Shown: positions 25,501-37,289 of the stretch, in pieces | How the letters are laid out: each line of letters starts with the position of its first letter | Numbering within the stretch: the stretch's first letter is position 1 | Source of the DNA: Karstenula rhodostoma CBS 690.94 | Taxonomy: Eukaryota > Ascomycota > Dothideomycetes > Pleosporales > Didymosphaeriaceae | Assembly (NCBI GenBank): GCA_010093485.1 | Contig: MU001509.1 | Span: forward strand, 1,207,267-1,271,266 | Direction: 5' to 3' | DNA: 64,000 nucleotides | Notes under the pieces: generated by a model | What the model was told of the DNA's origin: nothing | What the model saw: only the letters and a program-made list of their open reading frames with translations | Database searches by the model: none | Made by a program: the position numbers and the translations under genes

Positions 25501-26168
25501 TCTCGCTCGCGCTCGGCGGCACCACCCTCGTCGTCAACGGCGCCACCACGTCCCTCGCCCAGTCCGCCACCCTCCTCACCATCGGCGCAAACACCTACAC
25601 CGCGCTGCCCTCCCCGGGTCCCGCTTTCGTAATAGCCGGACAGACCCTCACCCCCGGCGGCAAAATCACAGTCGCCGGCACAGCCATCTCCCTCGCGCCC
25701 AGCGCCACCGCCCTCGTTGTAAACGGCGTCACTGCCTCCCTCTCCCCCGAGGGCCGCGCAAACCCAAAAGCAGTGATGACGAACCCGCCCCTCCTCACCA
25801 TCGGAACGCACACGTACGCCGCGCTCCCCGGGACAGGCACCGCCTTCGCGATCAGCGGACAGACGCTCACGCTCGGCGGCAGCGTTGTCGTCGACGGGAC
25901 GACCATCAGCCTGAGCCCCGGCGCGACGCAGCTGGTGTACGGGAGCAGCGGGAAGAGCACGACGGAGGCGTTGTTCCCCGCGACGACGACAACGCGGAGC
26001 GCGAGCCGCACTGGTGCAGACGACACGACCTGGCCTGCGAGCGCGACGCAGCGGATAGGACAGGCGGCGCCTACGACATCTGCGCCGGGGCATGCGTCGC
26101 GCAAAGGGACGGGAGGCGTCCTCTTGACTCTGAGCCTGTGTCTGTGTGTTGGTGTACTCCTGTCCTAG
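22572..26168 (+). CDS. Repeat-rich secreted, probably GPI-anchored cell-surface protein
   Basis: The protein is 1182 residues. Exon 1 is 22572-22650 and exon 2 is 22699-26168; the 48-bp intron (donor GTACCA, branch GCTAAC) joins a signal peptide MFGAQWLILLCIAERATA to the long second exon. A Ser/Thr/Pro-rich region is followed by a globular part around residues 190-470. Next comes a 15-copy GGSQx array at about 530-608, then about seven degenerate repeats at 620-1105 modelled as ITALPxxGPxFxIxGQTLTPGG followed by ITVxGTxISLxPSATxLVVNG. The C-terminus ends with a Ser/Thr-rich spacer and the hydrophobic tail GGVLLTLSLCLCVGVLLS, fitting GPI attachment. The Gly/Val-rich repeats suggest a beta-solenoid. 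An adhesin or wall-structural role is inferred from architecture only. Confidence 0.85.
24219..24443 (+). repeat. Coding 15-bp minisatellite (GGSQx, about 15 copies)
   Basis: In-frame tandem repeat within the surface protein gene. The unit encodes Gly-Gly-Ser-Gln followed by Ser, Thr or Pro; one unit begins with Glu. Several central units are near-identical at DNA level, so copy number is likely to vary between strains. Confidence 0.9.
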
Positions 26169-26935
26169 GGGGGTAAGACCCACAGTCTGCATTTCTGCAT
26201 TTCGCTTTTGGCTTTGTGCTTCAATTTCTTCATTCATGTAATACTAAATCCATCTGACGAGTAACGAGCATACAGCTCTCCCTGACATGGGACGGGATGG
26301 CATGGCATAGGATGGGTGCCGGAAAACGAGATACGGCGCTTCCTATCCTTTCGGGTAATCTGCATGGGCATTCGAACTGGCATCAAACGGTATGGGAATG
26401 CGTCGGACATGGGCGGGTTAGCCATAATACTTTTGAATTAAAATAAATGCGATATACATGCATTGCCCGATCGACGTTACTTTGCTATGTGCACTGCGGG
26501 TACATCGTATATCTAGTAAGAATATGGTCTTGCTGGACAAAGGCTTCACTTTCCTATGGCCTTGTTGAAAACTTCATATGTTAGGCTTCCATAAGGATGA
26601 CCACGCACTCCTACCGTCGTCGACGTGGCAGGAGGAGAAGGATTGGGCAACACGGCGCGCCTTTCCGGCAGGATCTAACAGAAAAGCGCATAACAAGATA
26701 GGTTAGAGGCGCCTGGCCTGCTCATCCCACGCTCGAATTATTGTTAATGATATGACAGCAAGGAAACATCCACGCTCAATGAAAACACACCAACGCCATC
26801 CGCACCATATTCACTCCCAGTCCTAGCCCAGCCAGTCCCAGGCTGGCATGGCAATATCAGGGTATCTATACTCGTAAATGCAAACATATCATGACCGTAT
26901 CCACCCACTCGCACCTCCCCCTTCCCAACCCCATA
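26169..26935. other. Convergent intergenic spacer
   Basis: This holds the 3' ends of the surface protein gene and the Cys6/AT-hook gene. It is A/T-rich around 26400-26560. No gene is recognised. Confidence 0.5.
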
Positions 26936-29900
26936 CTAATCATCCCTGAACACACCCCACATCGTGTTCCCAAACTGGCTCCTGGGCAAGTGCTGCCGAA
27001 AGAACCCCTGCGGGAGAGCTTTCGCACGGGCGCTCCTACGCTCAGGCGTAGGTTCCTCGCTGTGGGCAATGCTCCTCTCCGGAAGTCTTTCTGCCGTGCC
27101 TGCTCGAGTAGATTCGGTACCTTGCTCGTCCATGGCTTTGTTGAGGTCGAAGTCCGAGTTGAAGGGGAGAGAATCAAGATGCTCGCTGCTGAGCATCGAT
27201 GCCATACCGCTGCGCATACGCGATTTCGTCAGAGGCTGTGCAGTGTTGTCATCGTCTTCATCTACAAGGGTTTTCTTTCGGGGACGCCCAGGCTTCCGGT
27301 GGGGAGGATCATTGGCTCCGGCGGACCATCCGGCTGGAATATTCGCCTGTTGCTTGTCACTTCCGGCGCTCCGAAGCGATTGAGGCCTGCTGCTCATATC
27401 GTCCCTACGAATTTCTTAAGCTTCGTCTTTATTGTGCCTCAAGATGGACTGGACTTACACAAAGCCTTCGCCGGTGAAATAAGCATCATCCGTGCTGTCA
27501 TGCCCATCACGCTCTGCATTCCTTTCCTTCGCCGCTGAGGATCTGGAAGTCGGTCGAGAATCTGCAAAATTAGCATATGGCCCCGCATAGATAAGAATGA
27601 CAACGAAGAGGCCTTGCACTCCACCCAGCAAGTACAAATAAGAATCGATGAGAAAAGGTCGTGGTATTCGGGTACTGTTCCCACGCGCACTACTCATCTA
27701 GCTCTACATGAGACTCGCCGTGAAAACTGTTTTGGGCGAGACGACGGAGAGCCATACGTTCTGCGAACAAAGCGACGTGGGCAGCGGAAGACAAATGGTG
27801 CCCAAAGGCTCTATTCACCTACCATACTGATGACCATCATTGTGCTTGAACTTCTTGGGGCGCCTCGGTCCGGAAGGACCCTCAAATGAACGCTTGTTTA
27901 ATCTGTTCTGTCCATTATCGGCCTTGTTCGGCGAACTTTCGGTGGCTTTCAACTTGTTCTTGCATGCTCTTTCTGCATTCATGCAGTATTTGTCCTCCGC
28001 AGAATTTGCGATATGGTCGTGCACGGTGCACCACTCTTGAAGCACCGCCAAATTGCCGCCTTCGGTATGAGGGTCGCGTACATACGCGACAGCGTACAAA
28101 AATTTACAGAGAGCCGCCTTATTAACACCGATGTTCTTTTTGAGAAAATCCTCGTAGTCTCCATCCTCGACAGTATTCCATACGTAGGAAAATACTATGG
28201 CGATCCATCGGCACAGGTCGGCCTGGACAGGGAGATGTTCGAATGCCTTGATCACAGCCTTGTTGATGTCGGGTAGGTTGTCTTCCTGCTCAAAGTTCGT
28301 GATCTGGAACTGAAGAAGCGTGGCGAACTCCAGCTCTGGGTTGCCTATAGATCGAGCCATGATGTGCAGGTTGACCAGATTGATGTAATAATATTGCAGG
28401 TTCATCGAGCTTGCGTGGTAGTTACGGATGCTTCCACGATCTCTCCATGCCGTGTATATAGACCAAAGAATGTCAGGCCGCGTAAGTGTCAGACCTAGTT
28501 CCAGGGCGAGATCAATCATTTCGTTCTTCCATGTAAAGTTTTTCGCAACGCTGAGCTGGCGTGAGGCTCGCAGCGTCATAGTTGCCTCGCTTGACAGATC
28601 CACGGAATACGCTCTCCCAGCTCGAGGAGGTCCCGCGTTCTCCATGTCGTTCCCGACTGGTGACGAAGATGAACGTGCACGGTATGGTGGCAGATCGCAC
28701 TTGAGCCCTAGTAGGCGACAATGTTGACAGCCTTCTCCGAGACTGAGGTGGTTTGTAGACACAACCTTTTCGATGAAGTCATGCCTGTAGATTTTACAGG
28801 CATAGTTGTTCCTCTTGCAATTCCCGCACCGTGTGGCAGGCACTCGGGTTTCACTGTAACGGCCGATCTGGATCGCTCGAGCGTGGGCAAGATTAAGTTT
28901 CGTTGGAAGGGGAAGAGTACTCCAGATCTGATTATGGCGCACATTGACATCAAACATTCCGTCCGGAGGATAGTCAGTCATGAAAGTCGTAAAATCTTGT
29001 AGTTGGTTTTCTACGTCACCAACCACGGGCGCCATTTGGCGAAGCGCTCTCGGTGTGGTGGGCGTATTGATAGCCGGGTCGATAGTTGCCCAGGGGAACT
29101 GCTTGCGGATGTTGGCTTCAAGAGCTTCATCTCTGGTGGTAGCATATTTGTCGAGTTCGAAGACTGCTGTTTTGACACCGTTCGGCTTTTCCAATGTATA
29201 ATCGGGAGCGGCTTGACGTTTGGCTGAGCGATTTGGCCCAGAGAGAGACTGGGAACTGGATGCTTCTTTGATTGTGACACCGGGGAACTGCTCTTCTAGC
29301 TCCTTTTGTCGGTCGTCCATCAGATCGCTCTTAGCAATGGTGAATGTGACATTCTGAACGTATGAAGGTACGACCTCGGATCGAATCTTGTCCCAGGATA
29401 TCTGAAATTCCAGAATCAGCACATGATAAGATTTTAGGCTTCAAGACGGCACTGCCGAGCTTTCAAACACTCCACGACTGCAACTTGGTCATGCGTCGCC
29501 CAAGCATGCCCAGCGTATAGGTCGATTGTACAGGTTCTGATGCAGTAAATTCCACATTGTCTCCTCGTGCATGTATTTTTTTAGGGCAATGCGCAGTTCT
29601 TACAGCGGGAAGGCTTGAGAGATCTGTTTGCACGACACTTCCTCACTTACCGTCTCGTTGGCTATCTTCCCGTTGACCAACTGCGAGGGGTCTTCATCGG
29701 TGTGATATTGCATCCCCACCGCATCCGAGTGGTGATCCGACCGGCATTCGGCACCGTCGATCCACTCCTGCGACAAAAGCTTCTCCTGTATCTTCAAGCC
29801 AACCTCGGCACAGCCAAAGACAAGAGCTGTGGCCGAGACAGGATAAGTGCCATCAAGATCCCGGTCGCCTACGGAGACTTTGAGCTGCACCGTGCCCGCA

Positions 29901-30082
29901 TCTGTTCTATTCATCAGTTAGCAGGCACTGGGAAGGATGTATAAAGGGTGTGCGAACAGCTTCTGGATGCGCTCCGAAGAAGGATCTTCTCCATCGGGGT
30001 CCAAGTCTCTGAGTTTATGTATGAAGTTTGCCTCTGCCTTGTCGAGAAGTAAGTGGTATATCGTTCCTTCGTCATCGGCCAT
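26936..30082 (-). CDS. Unrecognised protein with Zn2Cys6-like Cys6 motif and AT-hook (859 aa)
   Basis: I do not recognise a characterised family. Exons are 30082-29958, 29906-29651, 29401-27828, 27760-27708, 27561-27459 and 27404-26936. Two pieces of C-x2-C-x6-C occur at Cys319/322/329 and Cys352/355/362. Together they match the Zn2Cys6 cysteine pattern of fungal transcription factors except for a 22-residue central loop, where 5-12 is usual. An AT-hook core PGRPRK lies at about 742-747 within HRKPGRPRKKTL. The helical part between them (about 400-600) includes CRWIAIVFSYVWNTVEDGDY and WCTVHDH, faintly reminiscent of fungal BTB-protein C-termini. The N-terminal half has no recognised domain. 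It probably binds DNA or chromatin, which is inference. Intron 1 has a weak donor (GTTCGC), and the 53-nt fourth exon is supported by phase only; intron 2 is 249 bp. Confidence 0.7.
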
Positions 30083-30925
30083 GGTTGTGGGGTAGGCGAA
30101 GACAGATCAGAGACGGATGAGGTCGAAAGGTGCAGTGCAGTCAAGCTCAGATGAAAGGGTACGTGAGCTTCAGCAGTATCTCGGGCGTTGTTGCGGCCCG
30201 TTCCGAACGGTTTCTGTGTCAAGGCATACAAACAGTCTTGACGAGGTCTAGCGGCATGTCCGGCTGTAAGTCCTCGCGTCTGTCACGGCTCCGATTTGTG
30301 GGTGGAACGGCTCTCTTAGCGTTGTTTGCAGAAGACGCTGGCAGCGAGTTCTCGCGTTGGGCGCTAGGAATGTGAGCACCGCAGAGGTCGTGGGGACAGG
30401 GCAGCTTGCTGGATTTGTATGCAATGCGAGCGGTGGCTTTGATTGCACTGGCGAAAGAGACGGTGCAAGAGGCCTGGCAAGTTTGTGGAAGGGTGGTGGG
30501 AAAGCAATCACGGAGGAGGCGCGGGAAAAGTGGGGCTCGCGGTACGTAGTGACCCAGACGCGTCTTCCCTCGCAGCTCCTCCAGTCGTGGTCACGGCTCA
30601 GTGCGAACCGCCCATTCGACATGACACGTCGAAAAAGCAAAGAAGAAGAGCGGTATGCACGTCAATCTAGCCCACATGGAAGTCATCCGATATCCTGCAA
30701 GACAGTAATACAAGGCTTCTTGTCGATAACACGAGAATGAGTGCGCAACGTTCATCGCGAGCCTCTATACTACATATGTCTTCACCACATACTCGCTGCA
30801 CCGCATCGCAAGGAACGGTTGCACGAGCTGCAGACTTGATAGCCCCACCGATCCCAACAAAGAAGCAAGCCATATACACTGGGGTCCTTGCCGGCGCAAA
30901 AGCTAGGTCCCATATCAACGACCGC
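30083..30925. other. Intergenic between two minus-strand genes
   Basis: This is the probable promoter of the Cys6/AT-hook gene plus the 3' region of the pectate lyase gene. No gene or repeat is recognised. Confidence 0.5.
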
Positions 30926-31790
30926 CTACCCGCTGCAGTACCCGGCCTTGGCGGGCTCACAACCCCCGGCGCAGCCCGTGTACATCTGGCACGGGTGCGA
31001 CGTGGTGTAGCACGCGTTTTTGATCGTCGCAGTGTCCCCGTAGTTACTATTGATACCCGCCAATTCGCCGCCGTCGCGGGCGTCCACGCCGTCGATGTAG
31101 ACGTTGCGCTTGCACTGCTTGCTGCAGTTGCCGCAGGAGCGGTACAGCTTGCCGTAGTCCTCGACATAGAAGTTGATGATGTTGACTGTGCCTGGTGGTA
31201 CTCAGCTCTGTTCTTGTCGACGGAGCCGGGCAGGGCTGGAATGGAAAGGGCTTTACTTACCGCAGCCGTTGTGCTGGACCACCTTGTCAGACGCGTGGTA
31301 CGCGCCTCCGCCCACGATGTTGCTCTGCTTGCCCGCGACGTCGTTCTTGATGGTGATGGCGTCCTCGCAGACGTCTTCGAACCACACGAACTCGACGTTG
31401 CAGTGCCCGTCGCAGTGAACGCCTTCGGCTTGGTTCTTGCCGATAATGACGTTACGGAGGGTGGCGCCTGCGCGGAGAAGGAACACTGCGTCGGCGTCGC
31501 CTGTGGGGGTGTTAATCCACCGTCTCAACAAAGTGTACCGTGCGATGGAATGGAAGAGCAGGCGAGGGAAGGTGAGGCGGGTACTTACCACCCTCGACCT
31601 GATTGTTACAGGCACCACTGCCACGATCGTACCTCGCCCATCCGCCGTCGAAGACCTCGCCTGCTTTGACTTCGATGACTTTGCTGTTCGTCTTAGTCGA
31701 CGTGGCCACGGGCACGCCTCCAGTGTAGGCGTTGCAGGCCAGAGTGGTAGGCAGGAGGGCCAAAAGGCCTGCGAGCATAACCGTCTTCAT
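30926..31790 (-). CDS. Secreted pectate lyase, PL3 family
   Basis: The enzyme cleaves de-esterified pectin by beta-elimination and is secreted during plant tissue degradation. Exons are 31790-31589, 31500-31261 and 31191-30926 (235 residues, normal for PL3). The signal peptide [18 protein letters not shown] is followed by a parallel beta-helix sequence. Landmarks are [34 protein letters not shown], the conserved block [30 protein letters not shown], then after intron 2 [19 protein letters not shown] and [11 protein letters not shown]. The many cysteines should pair. An upstream GTG at 31802 is in frame, but the ATG at 31790 places the signal peptide correctly. Intron 2 ends at CCAG before GCACAGTC, which restores HNGCGTVNI. 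Confidence 0.95.
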
Positions 31791-32961
31791 CGCTGCTGGC
31801 ACTATACCTTGTCGATGGTAGAGTAGTGAGGAAGCCGGTCTTCAGAGGGCCTTCCACCTCTTATACATTGCCTTCCTTCCCAATCCTCTTGTTGCCGTTC
31901 TCACGAATGCTTACTGCCAAACTCGCAACCCCAGAGTACAATTAATCTTACCGTTCGCACGCCCAATGCCCAATCCTCCCATTGGCGGAACGGTATCAGA
32001 TAGCATCACTTCCATGTTCTTGCTCAGTCCATGGCCAAGACGGTTTCGGGAATTGAAATGCCTCTTTGCGGGGGGTTCCACTCTACCCACGTGTTATGTG
32101 GGCGAGACGTACCGTGTCGGCAGATAAGAAGATTGGCCCAGACATTTAGTTTCACCCTGTATATAAAGAGACATGGAATTAGTAGTCATGTGAGTGTGGT
32201 ATGGGGCTTAGTGGCTTGGCTGGGTGTGTGAGATGATGTTGGTTGGTGGTGATGGTTGCACGGAGGACCGAGTTTCAGCTTCCACCACTAGGAGGTTTAG
32301 TCTTCTTCAACGTTGCTAGCAGGGATAGGTGCACCAGAAGGATCGTTTCAGAACGGGTGACGCTATGCTGCTCGTTGATAGCATACACAAGGCTTGGGAA
32401 AGCGCATCGTTCCCTTATCTGTTTGGTGGCCAGTGTCGTACGATTTCTCCGTGAAATGAAGAATGGGCAGACAGGTGCTTAACGTGTGCTACATAGCAAG
32501 CCACAATAAGAAAACTCGTGGAGTCTATCCAGGATCTATCATGCAGTGCAGGTTCGTACTGGCGTTCCTGTTGGTGCGTGATACCAATGACATGGTCCGG
32601 ACACGGACGTCAGTGCGAAGGGTAATAATGTTGGAAATTAACAGAGTAGGAAACTTCGGAAGATTGTTCGTACACTATACATTACAGTAACAAGGAGTCA
32701 GAACACACCGTATTCCTTGAGAAATAAGATAATAGTGGTTCCTCGAACGTGCAAACCTGTTTGACTCCTGTTGTGATCAGCGATTGCTGATAAGATTGGA
32801 GAATCCATGCGCTGATCTTCAACATAAGAAGATGCAGAGAGCGATGTCAAGGTGCTGCGTACCTTGACCAAATCAAAGTCCCTCCACCGACTCCAAAACA
32901 AGCCTATGCCGGTATACAAATTATCATATCATTCTCCAAACCCATTGTTCCTCAGCATCGT
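31791..32961. other. Intergenic, no gene recognised
   Basis: This 1.2-kb stretch contains the pectate lyase promoter and the 3' region of the next gene, which is also on the minus strand. Small open frames have no recognisable domain. Confidence 0.5.
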
Positions 32962-34518
32962 TCAAGGGGCCCTCCACTGCGGCAACGGTGAGCTCTCCCC
33001 TTTCGACTGTTTCATCTCAACCTCCTGAACCGCTGCATTCTCTTTCGGGGCTTTCGGTGCATGTTCCCTGTTCCATTGCTCAAGCCATCCTGGAATTGCC
33101 TCATAAGCCATCTTTCCCTGACTAGCCCTCTTGATCATCTCCTCGAACAGTCGCTTCATGTAGTCCTGTGCGGGTCCAGAAAATTGTTGACGGATCCTTT
33201 GTATGGTACCGTTGGCCTTTATATTTTCAGGGTGGTCGTTGGGGTAGTGACCTAAGGTGCGAGTACGAAGTCAGTGTGAGTTTGGATAGGGTGGTGAATG
33301 TCTCAGCTAAGTGAGAAAGCAGTCTCTACTTCTACAAGACACATCCACTTTCCACTCGGATGTTTACTTACGCGTGACCATTTTTGCGTCGTAGAGTGAG
33401 GGCATCGTTTGGTGTATGTTGCGAAGCAATCTCAGATGAATTAGCATGAATACTATATGAAAGACACAAGGGGGAGATTTACGCCTTCTTACGTGCTTCA
33501 GTCACCTGCGCGCCGAGTGAAAGCAGTTCGATCCTAGCTGAGTTGCGCGTGGACATGGGGATGTCGCCGCTCGCTATGATATCCCGTAGGTGGCCGACTT
33601 TATCGTTGGTGCTAGCCCGGGCTTGTTGAGGCATCCAGTTGAAAGCTGGCTTCAATAAGTCGTCTCGTTGCAGGATGAGCACGGGCGGTTTAGGGACAGC
33701 TGACGCTGAAGACGTTTTCGGTGCGTGATTAGTAGGTGGTGCTGATAATGGAGCTGAAATTTCAGATTGTGAAGTGCCCATGACCATTGGCTGAGGCTGG
33801 GTTTCCGTCACGTTTGTGCGCATCATGGGAGGCCGATTTGCCTGGCCACCTGCCGGCAGCTGTGTAGGTCCCGGGCCAGCCGCGAAGAGTGAAGGAGGTG
33901 AGCCGTAATGGGCGTTCAATCGTTGGAGACCTCCAGGCTTATTCTGGCCAAACGCTCCACTAATATGTACGTGGTTTTGTTGTGCCCCTCCGATCAAGCC
34001 ACCGCCAGTAGTCGTTGTGGAGCTACCAAAAAGACTCGGTTTCTGCCGGCTCTGCTGGTTCTGTCGGCTCTGCTTGTTCATTCTGAGACCAGGAGGTTGT
34101 GAGGGGATGCGGCTCGTCATTGTATTCCCGAGCATAGACGACGGGGGTGCTGCGTGCATCGACTGAGGGCTTGGGTACGAACCCGCCGCCGGGACAGGCG
34201 CAGGAGGATCACTTCTCGGAAGAAGTTAGCGATCATCACAGTTCACCACGAATAAATGTCTCAAGAATACCTGTACTTATACGGCGCGGATACACCAGAG
34301 CCATCGGCTGGCGCCATAGGGTTTCCCATGGCGAGTTTCTGCGGGAACGAACGATTCTCATCCTGGTCGTCGCTTACAGCTAGCTCTAAGTTCTCCATGA
34401 GCCGCTCGTACTCCGTGGGCCGACCTTGCATGTAATCGATGTACGCCGGGAATGGGTGACAGTCGCGCTGTAGCTCTGCGATATCCGAAGGGGACGGGTC
34501 GGACTTGTTCGAATCCAT
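32962..34518 (-). CDS. Uncharacterised Gln/Pro/Asn-rich protein (441 aa)
   Basis: No characterised family is recognised. Exons are 34518-34271, 34211-33483, 33430-33372 and 33251-32962. Splicing is supported by consistent phase and by branch points GCTAAC and TGCTAAT. The N-terminal 83 residues (MDSNKSDPSPSDIAELQRD...) are hydrophilic. The middle is low complexity with SRQNQQSRQKPSLFGSSTTTT and many Pro, Gly and Asn. The C-terminal 150 residues look ordered and mostly helical: LRDIIASGDIPMSTRNSARI, then ARKKALLRNIHQTMPSLYD, AKMVTRHYPNDHP and YMKRLFEEMIKRASQGKMAYE. No signal peptide or membrane segment is seen. A nuclear or cytoplasmic adaptor is possible, but function cannot be inferred. Confidence 0.75.
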
Positions 34519-35348
34519 GGCTGGAAGATAATTGATATGGGTGAGGTGAAGAGGATCTGGGCGGGTTTCATTGTTTATGTAGGTACAGTTGGAAGTGAGA
34601 GGTTGCCCGGGGTTGCTGCAGAAGTGGCAGGAGCGACGGCCAGACAACAAACAAAATCAACCTTCACCTAGATTTAGAAGAAATTCATACTCACCGAAGA
34701 CCTGGCAGCTGAGTCGGTACTACATTGCTCCCCCTGGGGTAATTTAGTGTTCTGAATATCTTTTACCACTCCCTGTGACGTCCAGACGCTCCTCAATGCC
34801 TACTCTAGGGCCACTGAAACATATGGTTGACAGCTCCTAAAAGAACCCGGATAGGTAGATGGCTCGCATACTGATCATATAAACCTTGTCCGAATATCAT
34901 CAGGATCTCGCAAGATTAACAAGAACAATCAGTTAGGAGAGAAGTAAGCCGCTCGTACATAATCCAGCTCCTGGATGGTTATAGTGCTACTGGGATGGAG
35001 CATTGAGACGATTACGAACTGCGCGAACTGCACTTTAGCATCCAAGGCAATGTTCAGCAGAAGCTTGCCTTTGGCCGACACTTCGCACGGTTGCTGGTAG
35101 TATTCAAGCAGAAGCCTTCCCAACAATGTGTGTCTACTGCCGGCTCTGACATGTTTCGCGAGGTACACAAAGTAGGTAAGAACATACTATGTCTGGACCA
35201 GGAATGGTCCACAACACATAATGGTAGCGAGCGAATGCAGGAGAAGAAGTTGGCACGTGCGCATTACTTTGACCCGACCCGATTAAAGCATGTGCATATC
35301 CACTTGGTTGTGAACACCTCAAACTCCACCGCTTCATACTCCGACGCC
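34519..35348. promoter_or_regulatory. Divergent intergenic region
   Basis: This 830-bp spacer must hold the 5' regions of the uncharacterised minus-strand gene and the OTU protease gene. An open frame at 35091 runs into the OTU frame but lacks an upstream ATG in a credible context. Confidence 0.5.
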
Positions 35349-36317
35349 ATGGCGGACGCCCCCGAGATACCCGAAGCGATCGAAGGCCTCCAAGTGCGGC
35401 ACCGCAAAGAACAGCGTGACCTCGTCTCCCGCATCACCCAAAAGAAGAAGCAAGCCTCCAAGAAAACGCGCAAAGGCGTAAACGACGAATGCGAGCGCCT
35501 AGAACAAGAACTCAAGGAGCGACAAGCGCGCGAGCTTGCGGTTTTCCGCGGCGAGGATCCGGACGAGGCGCCCGCACTTGAAGAAGACGAGGATACAGCA
35601 GCGGTGGAGGTGGTGGTGGTGGTGGGGCAAGTCAATGGGGTTGCGAAAGCCGTGGAGAACCTCACTATAGGCCCAGCAAAGAACGAAGAGCATACCCCCG
35701 AGCGAAATGGGCCTGGTAAAAAGCAAAATCGTGCGAAGGCTCGTCTCGCGCGCCGCGCCGCAGAATACGATGCGCTCGTGGCGCAGGCGAAGGAGGAGGC
35801 GGCCAATATGCCCGACCTGCGCGAACAGGAGCGCACACGGATGGAGCAGCACTTTGGCAAATACGGGGTTGTGGTCAAGGAAATACGCGCCGACGGACAT
35901 TGTCTGTATGCTGCTGTCGCGGATCAGATGGAGACGCGGGGGCTGGGGCTCAAGCCACGGATACAGGTCAAGACGCAGGAGGAGGCAAAGCTGCCCGACT
36001 ACAAGAGGGTGCGATACGCCGCGGCAGACCTCATAGAAAGCAGTCCGGACGACTTCGCTGGCTTCATGGAGGAGCCGCTGGAGGTGTACCTTCAAAAGAT
36101 ACGAGAAACGGGCGAATGGGGCGGGCATGTGGAGCTCATGGCGCTGGCGAAGTCATACGGCGTCGAGATCAACATCCTGCACAGCGACGGGCGAGTGGAC
36201 AAGATTGAGCCAGGCGACGACGTGAAGGGCCAAGGTGCGAAGGAGATCTGGCTAGGATACTACCGTCACAGCCACGGCTTAGGCGAGCATTACAACTCTT
36301 TGCGCAAGGTCTCGTGA
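35349..36317 (+). CDS. OTU-domain deubiquitinase (Otu2/OTUD6-like)
   Basis: A single-exon gene for a 322-residue cysteine protease that removes ubiquitin; yeast Otu2 and human OTUD6 act on 40S ribosomal ubiquitin. The N-terminal 150 residues are a charged coiled coil (RHRKEQRDLVSRITQKKKQA, then ERLEQELKERQARELAVF) like the family's helical arm. The catalytic motif is ADGHCLYAAVAD with Asp182 and Cys185. The C-terminal catalytic His is in LGEHYNSL at about residue 312. WGGHVELMALAKSYGVEI is also characteristic. The ATG at 35349 (MADAPEIPEA) was chosen because the upstream in-frame extension is not family-like. No signal peptide is present, so it is cytosolic. Confidence 0.92.
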   Translation: MADAPEIPEAIEGLQVRHRKEQRDLVSRITQKKKQASKKTRKGVNDECERLEQELKERQARELAVFRGEDPDEAPALEEDEDTAAVEVVVVVGQVNGVAKAVENLTIGPAKNEEHTPERNGPGKKQNRAKARLARRAAEYDALVAQAKEEAANMPDLREQERTRMEQHFGKYGVVVKEIRADGHCLYAAVADQMETRGLGLKPRIQVKTQEEAKLPDYKRVRYAAADLIESSPDDFAGFMEEPLEVYLQKIRETGEWGGHVELMALAKSYGVEINILHSDGRVDKIEPGDDVKGQGAKEIWLGYYRHSHGLGEHYNSLRKVS

Positions 36318-36385
36318 GCTGTTGAGCAGGCCTAAAAATCTACACAACTGCTGGTACAAGGCAGAACAGCTGCACATGTTGGACC

Positions 36386-37289
36386 CTACTTGTGCCACAC
36401 GCTCACCCAATCCGTTATCTCGCCGTTGATGATAGCCACCTGGTGTGTCCGCTTCGGCTTCCAATGCGCAACCCGATGCAAAGCCTTGTCGCTCTCCGGT
36501 CGGTCGGTGCTCTGCACCTGCTCGTCCTCGTCGTAAGAGATGTCCTCCCCTGGCCGCTTCAGGAGCTCCTCGTGTACGGTTGGTGGCAGGGAGTAAGGTG
36601 GGCCGCCAGACCTGGGTGGCTTATGCGTCGGGAATTCGAGGCAGATGAGAGCGCCCCCAGGCGCAAGTAGCTGCTGCATGCGTGCAGCCCACTGCGGGCG
36701 TATCGTGGGGTGTAGTGCGCAAAGGAACTGTCCGCGCCATTAGCTACCCGTTCCAGCACTCATTGATCTTGCCATGCGAGGATCCACTCACCGTGTTGTC
36801 GTAAATCACATCAAACCCTTCTCCCAAACCACCCGCACCCTCCAACCACGCATCCTCGAAGAAGTCACCCAGCAAACACTTCATCGATCCTCTGCCCACG
36901 GCCTCATCCACAATCGTATACTCCCCCTCCAGCGGCCCCTCTCCCGGGTTCCTCACATAATGCTCGCTCGCCTTCACCGCATTATCGCTGACTTCCAACC
37001 CATATGCGTCATAGCCATGCGCAGCAAACAGCGCGATGTCGTAGCCCTTCCCGCAGCCCGGCACCAGGGCGCGTGCCCTCTTCCCACTCGCGCTCTTGGG
37101 GGTGGGAAGCACGTCTTTGCGTTCGGCGAGGGCGTCGATGAGCGCCGGGTTTGCGTAGCCGCGGTCCCAGGGGAGGAAGTCGCCGGCGGACCAGAGGTCG
37201 TCCCAGCGCTTGTTGTGCGTGGCAGGCGCGTGGTTGGAGAAGTGGGCTTTGAGGCGGTCTTGCTTCTGCGTCGGGGCGGCCGTCGTCAT
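36386..37289 (-). CDS. TPMT-family SAM-dependent (thiol) methyltransferase
   Basis: This is a class I methyltransferase of the thiopurine S-methyltransferase/plant thiol methyltransferase family, 279 residues, with exons 37289-36792 and 36727-36386. The family pattern is clear: RWDDLWSAGDFLPWDRG near the N-terminus, motif I LVPGCGKGYD, then YDAYGLEVSDNAV, LLGDFFED, DVIYDNTVF and the block ALHPTIRPQWAARMQQLLAPGG followed by LICLEFPTHK. Such enzymes methylate halides, bisulfide or toxic thiols, including plant-derived thiols; the substrate here is not known. The ATG at 37289 (MTTAAPTQKQ) is preferred over an in-frame TTG upstream. The intron is 64 bp. The gene's stop lies 68 bp from the convergent OTU gene. 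Confidence 0.9.

Noticed and set aside
25488..26237. 249-codon minus-strand open frame
   Set aside because: Antisense shadow of the Gly/Val-rich repeats of the surface protein.
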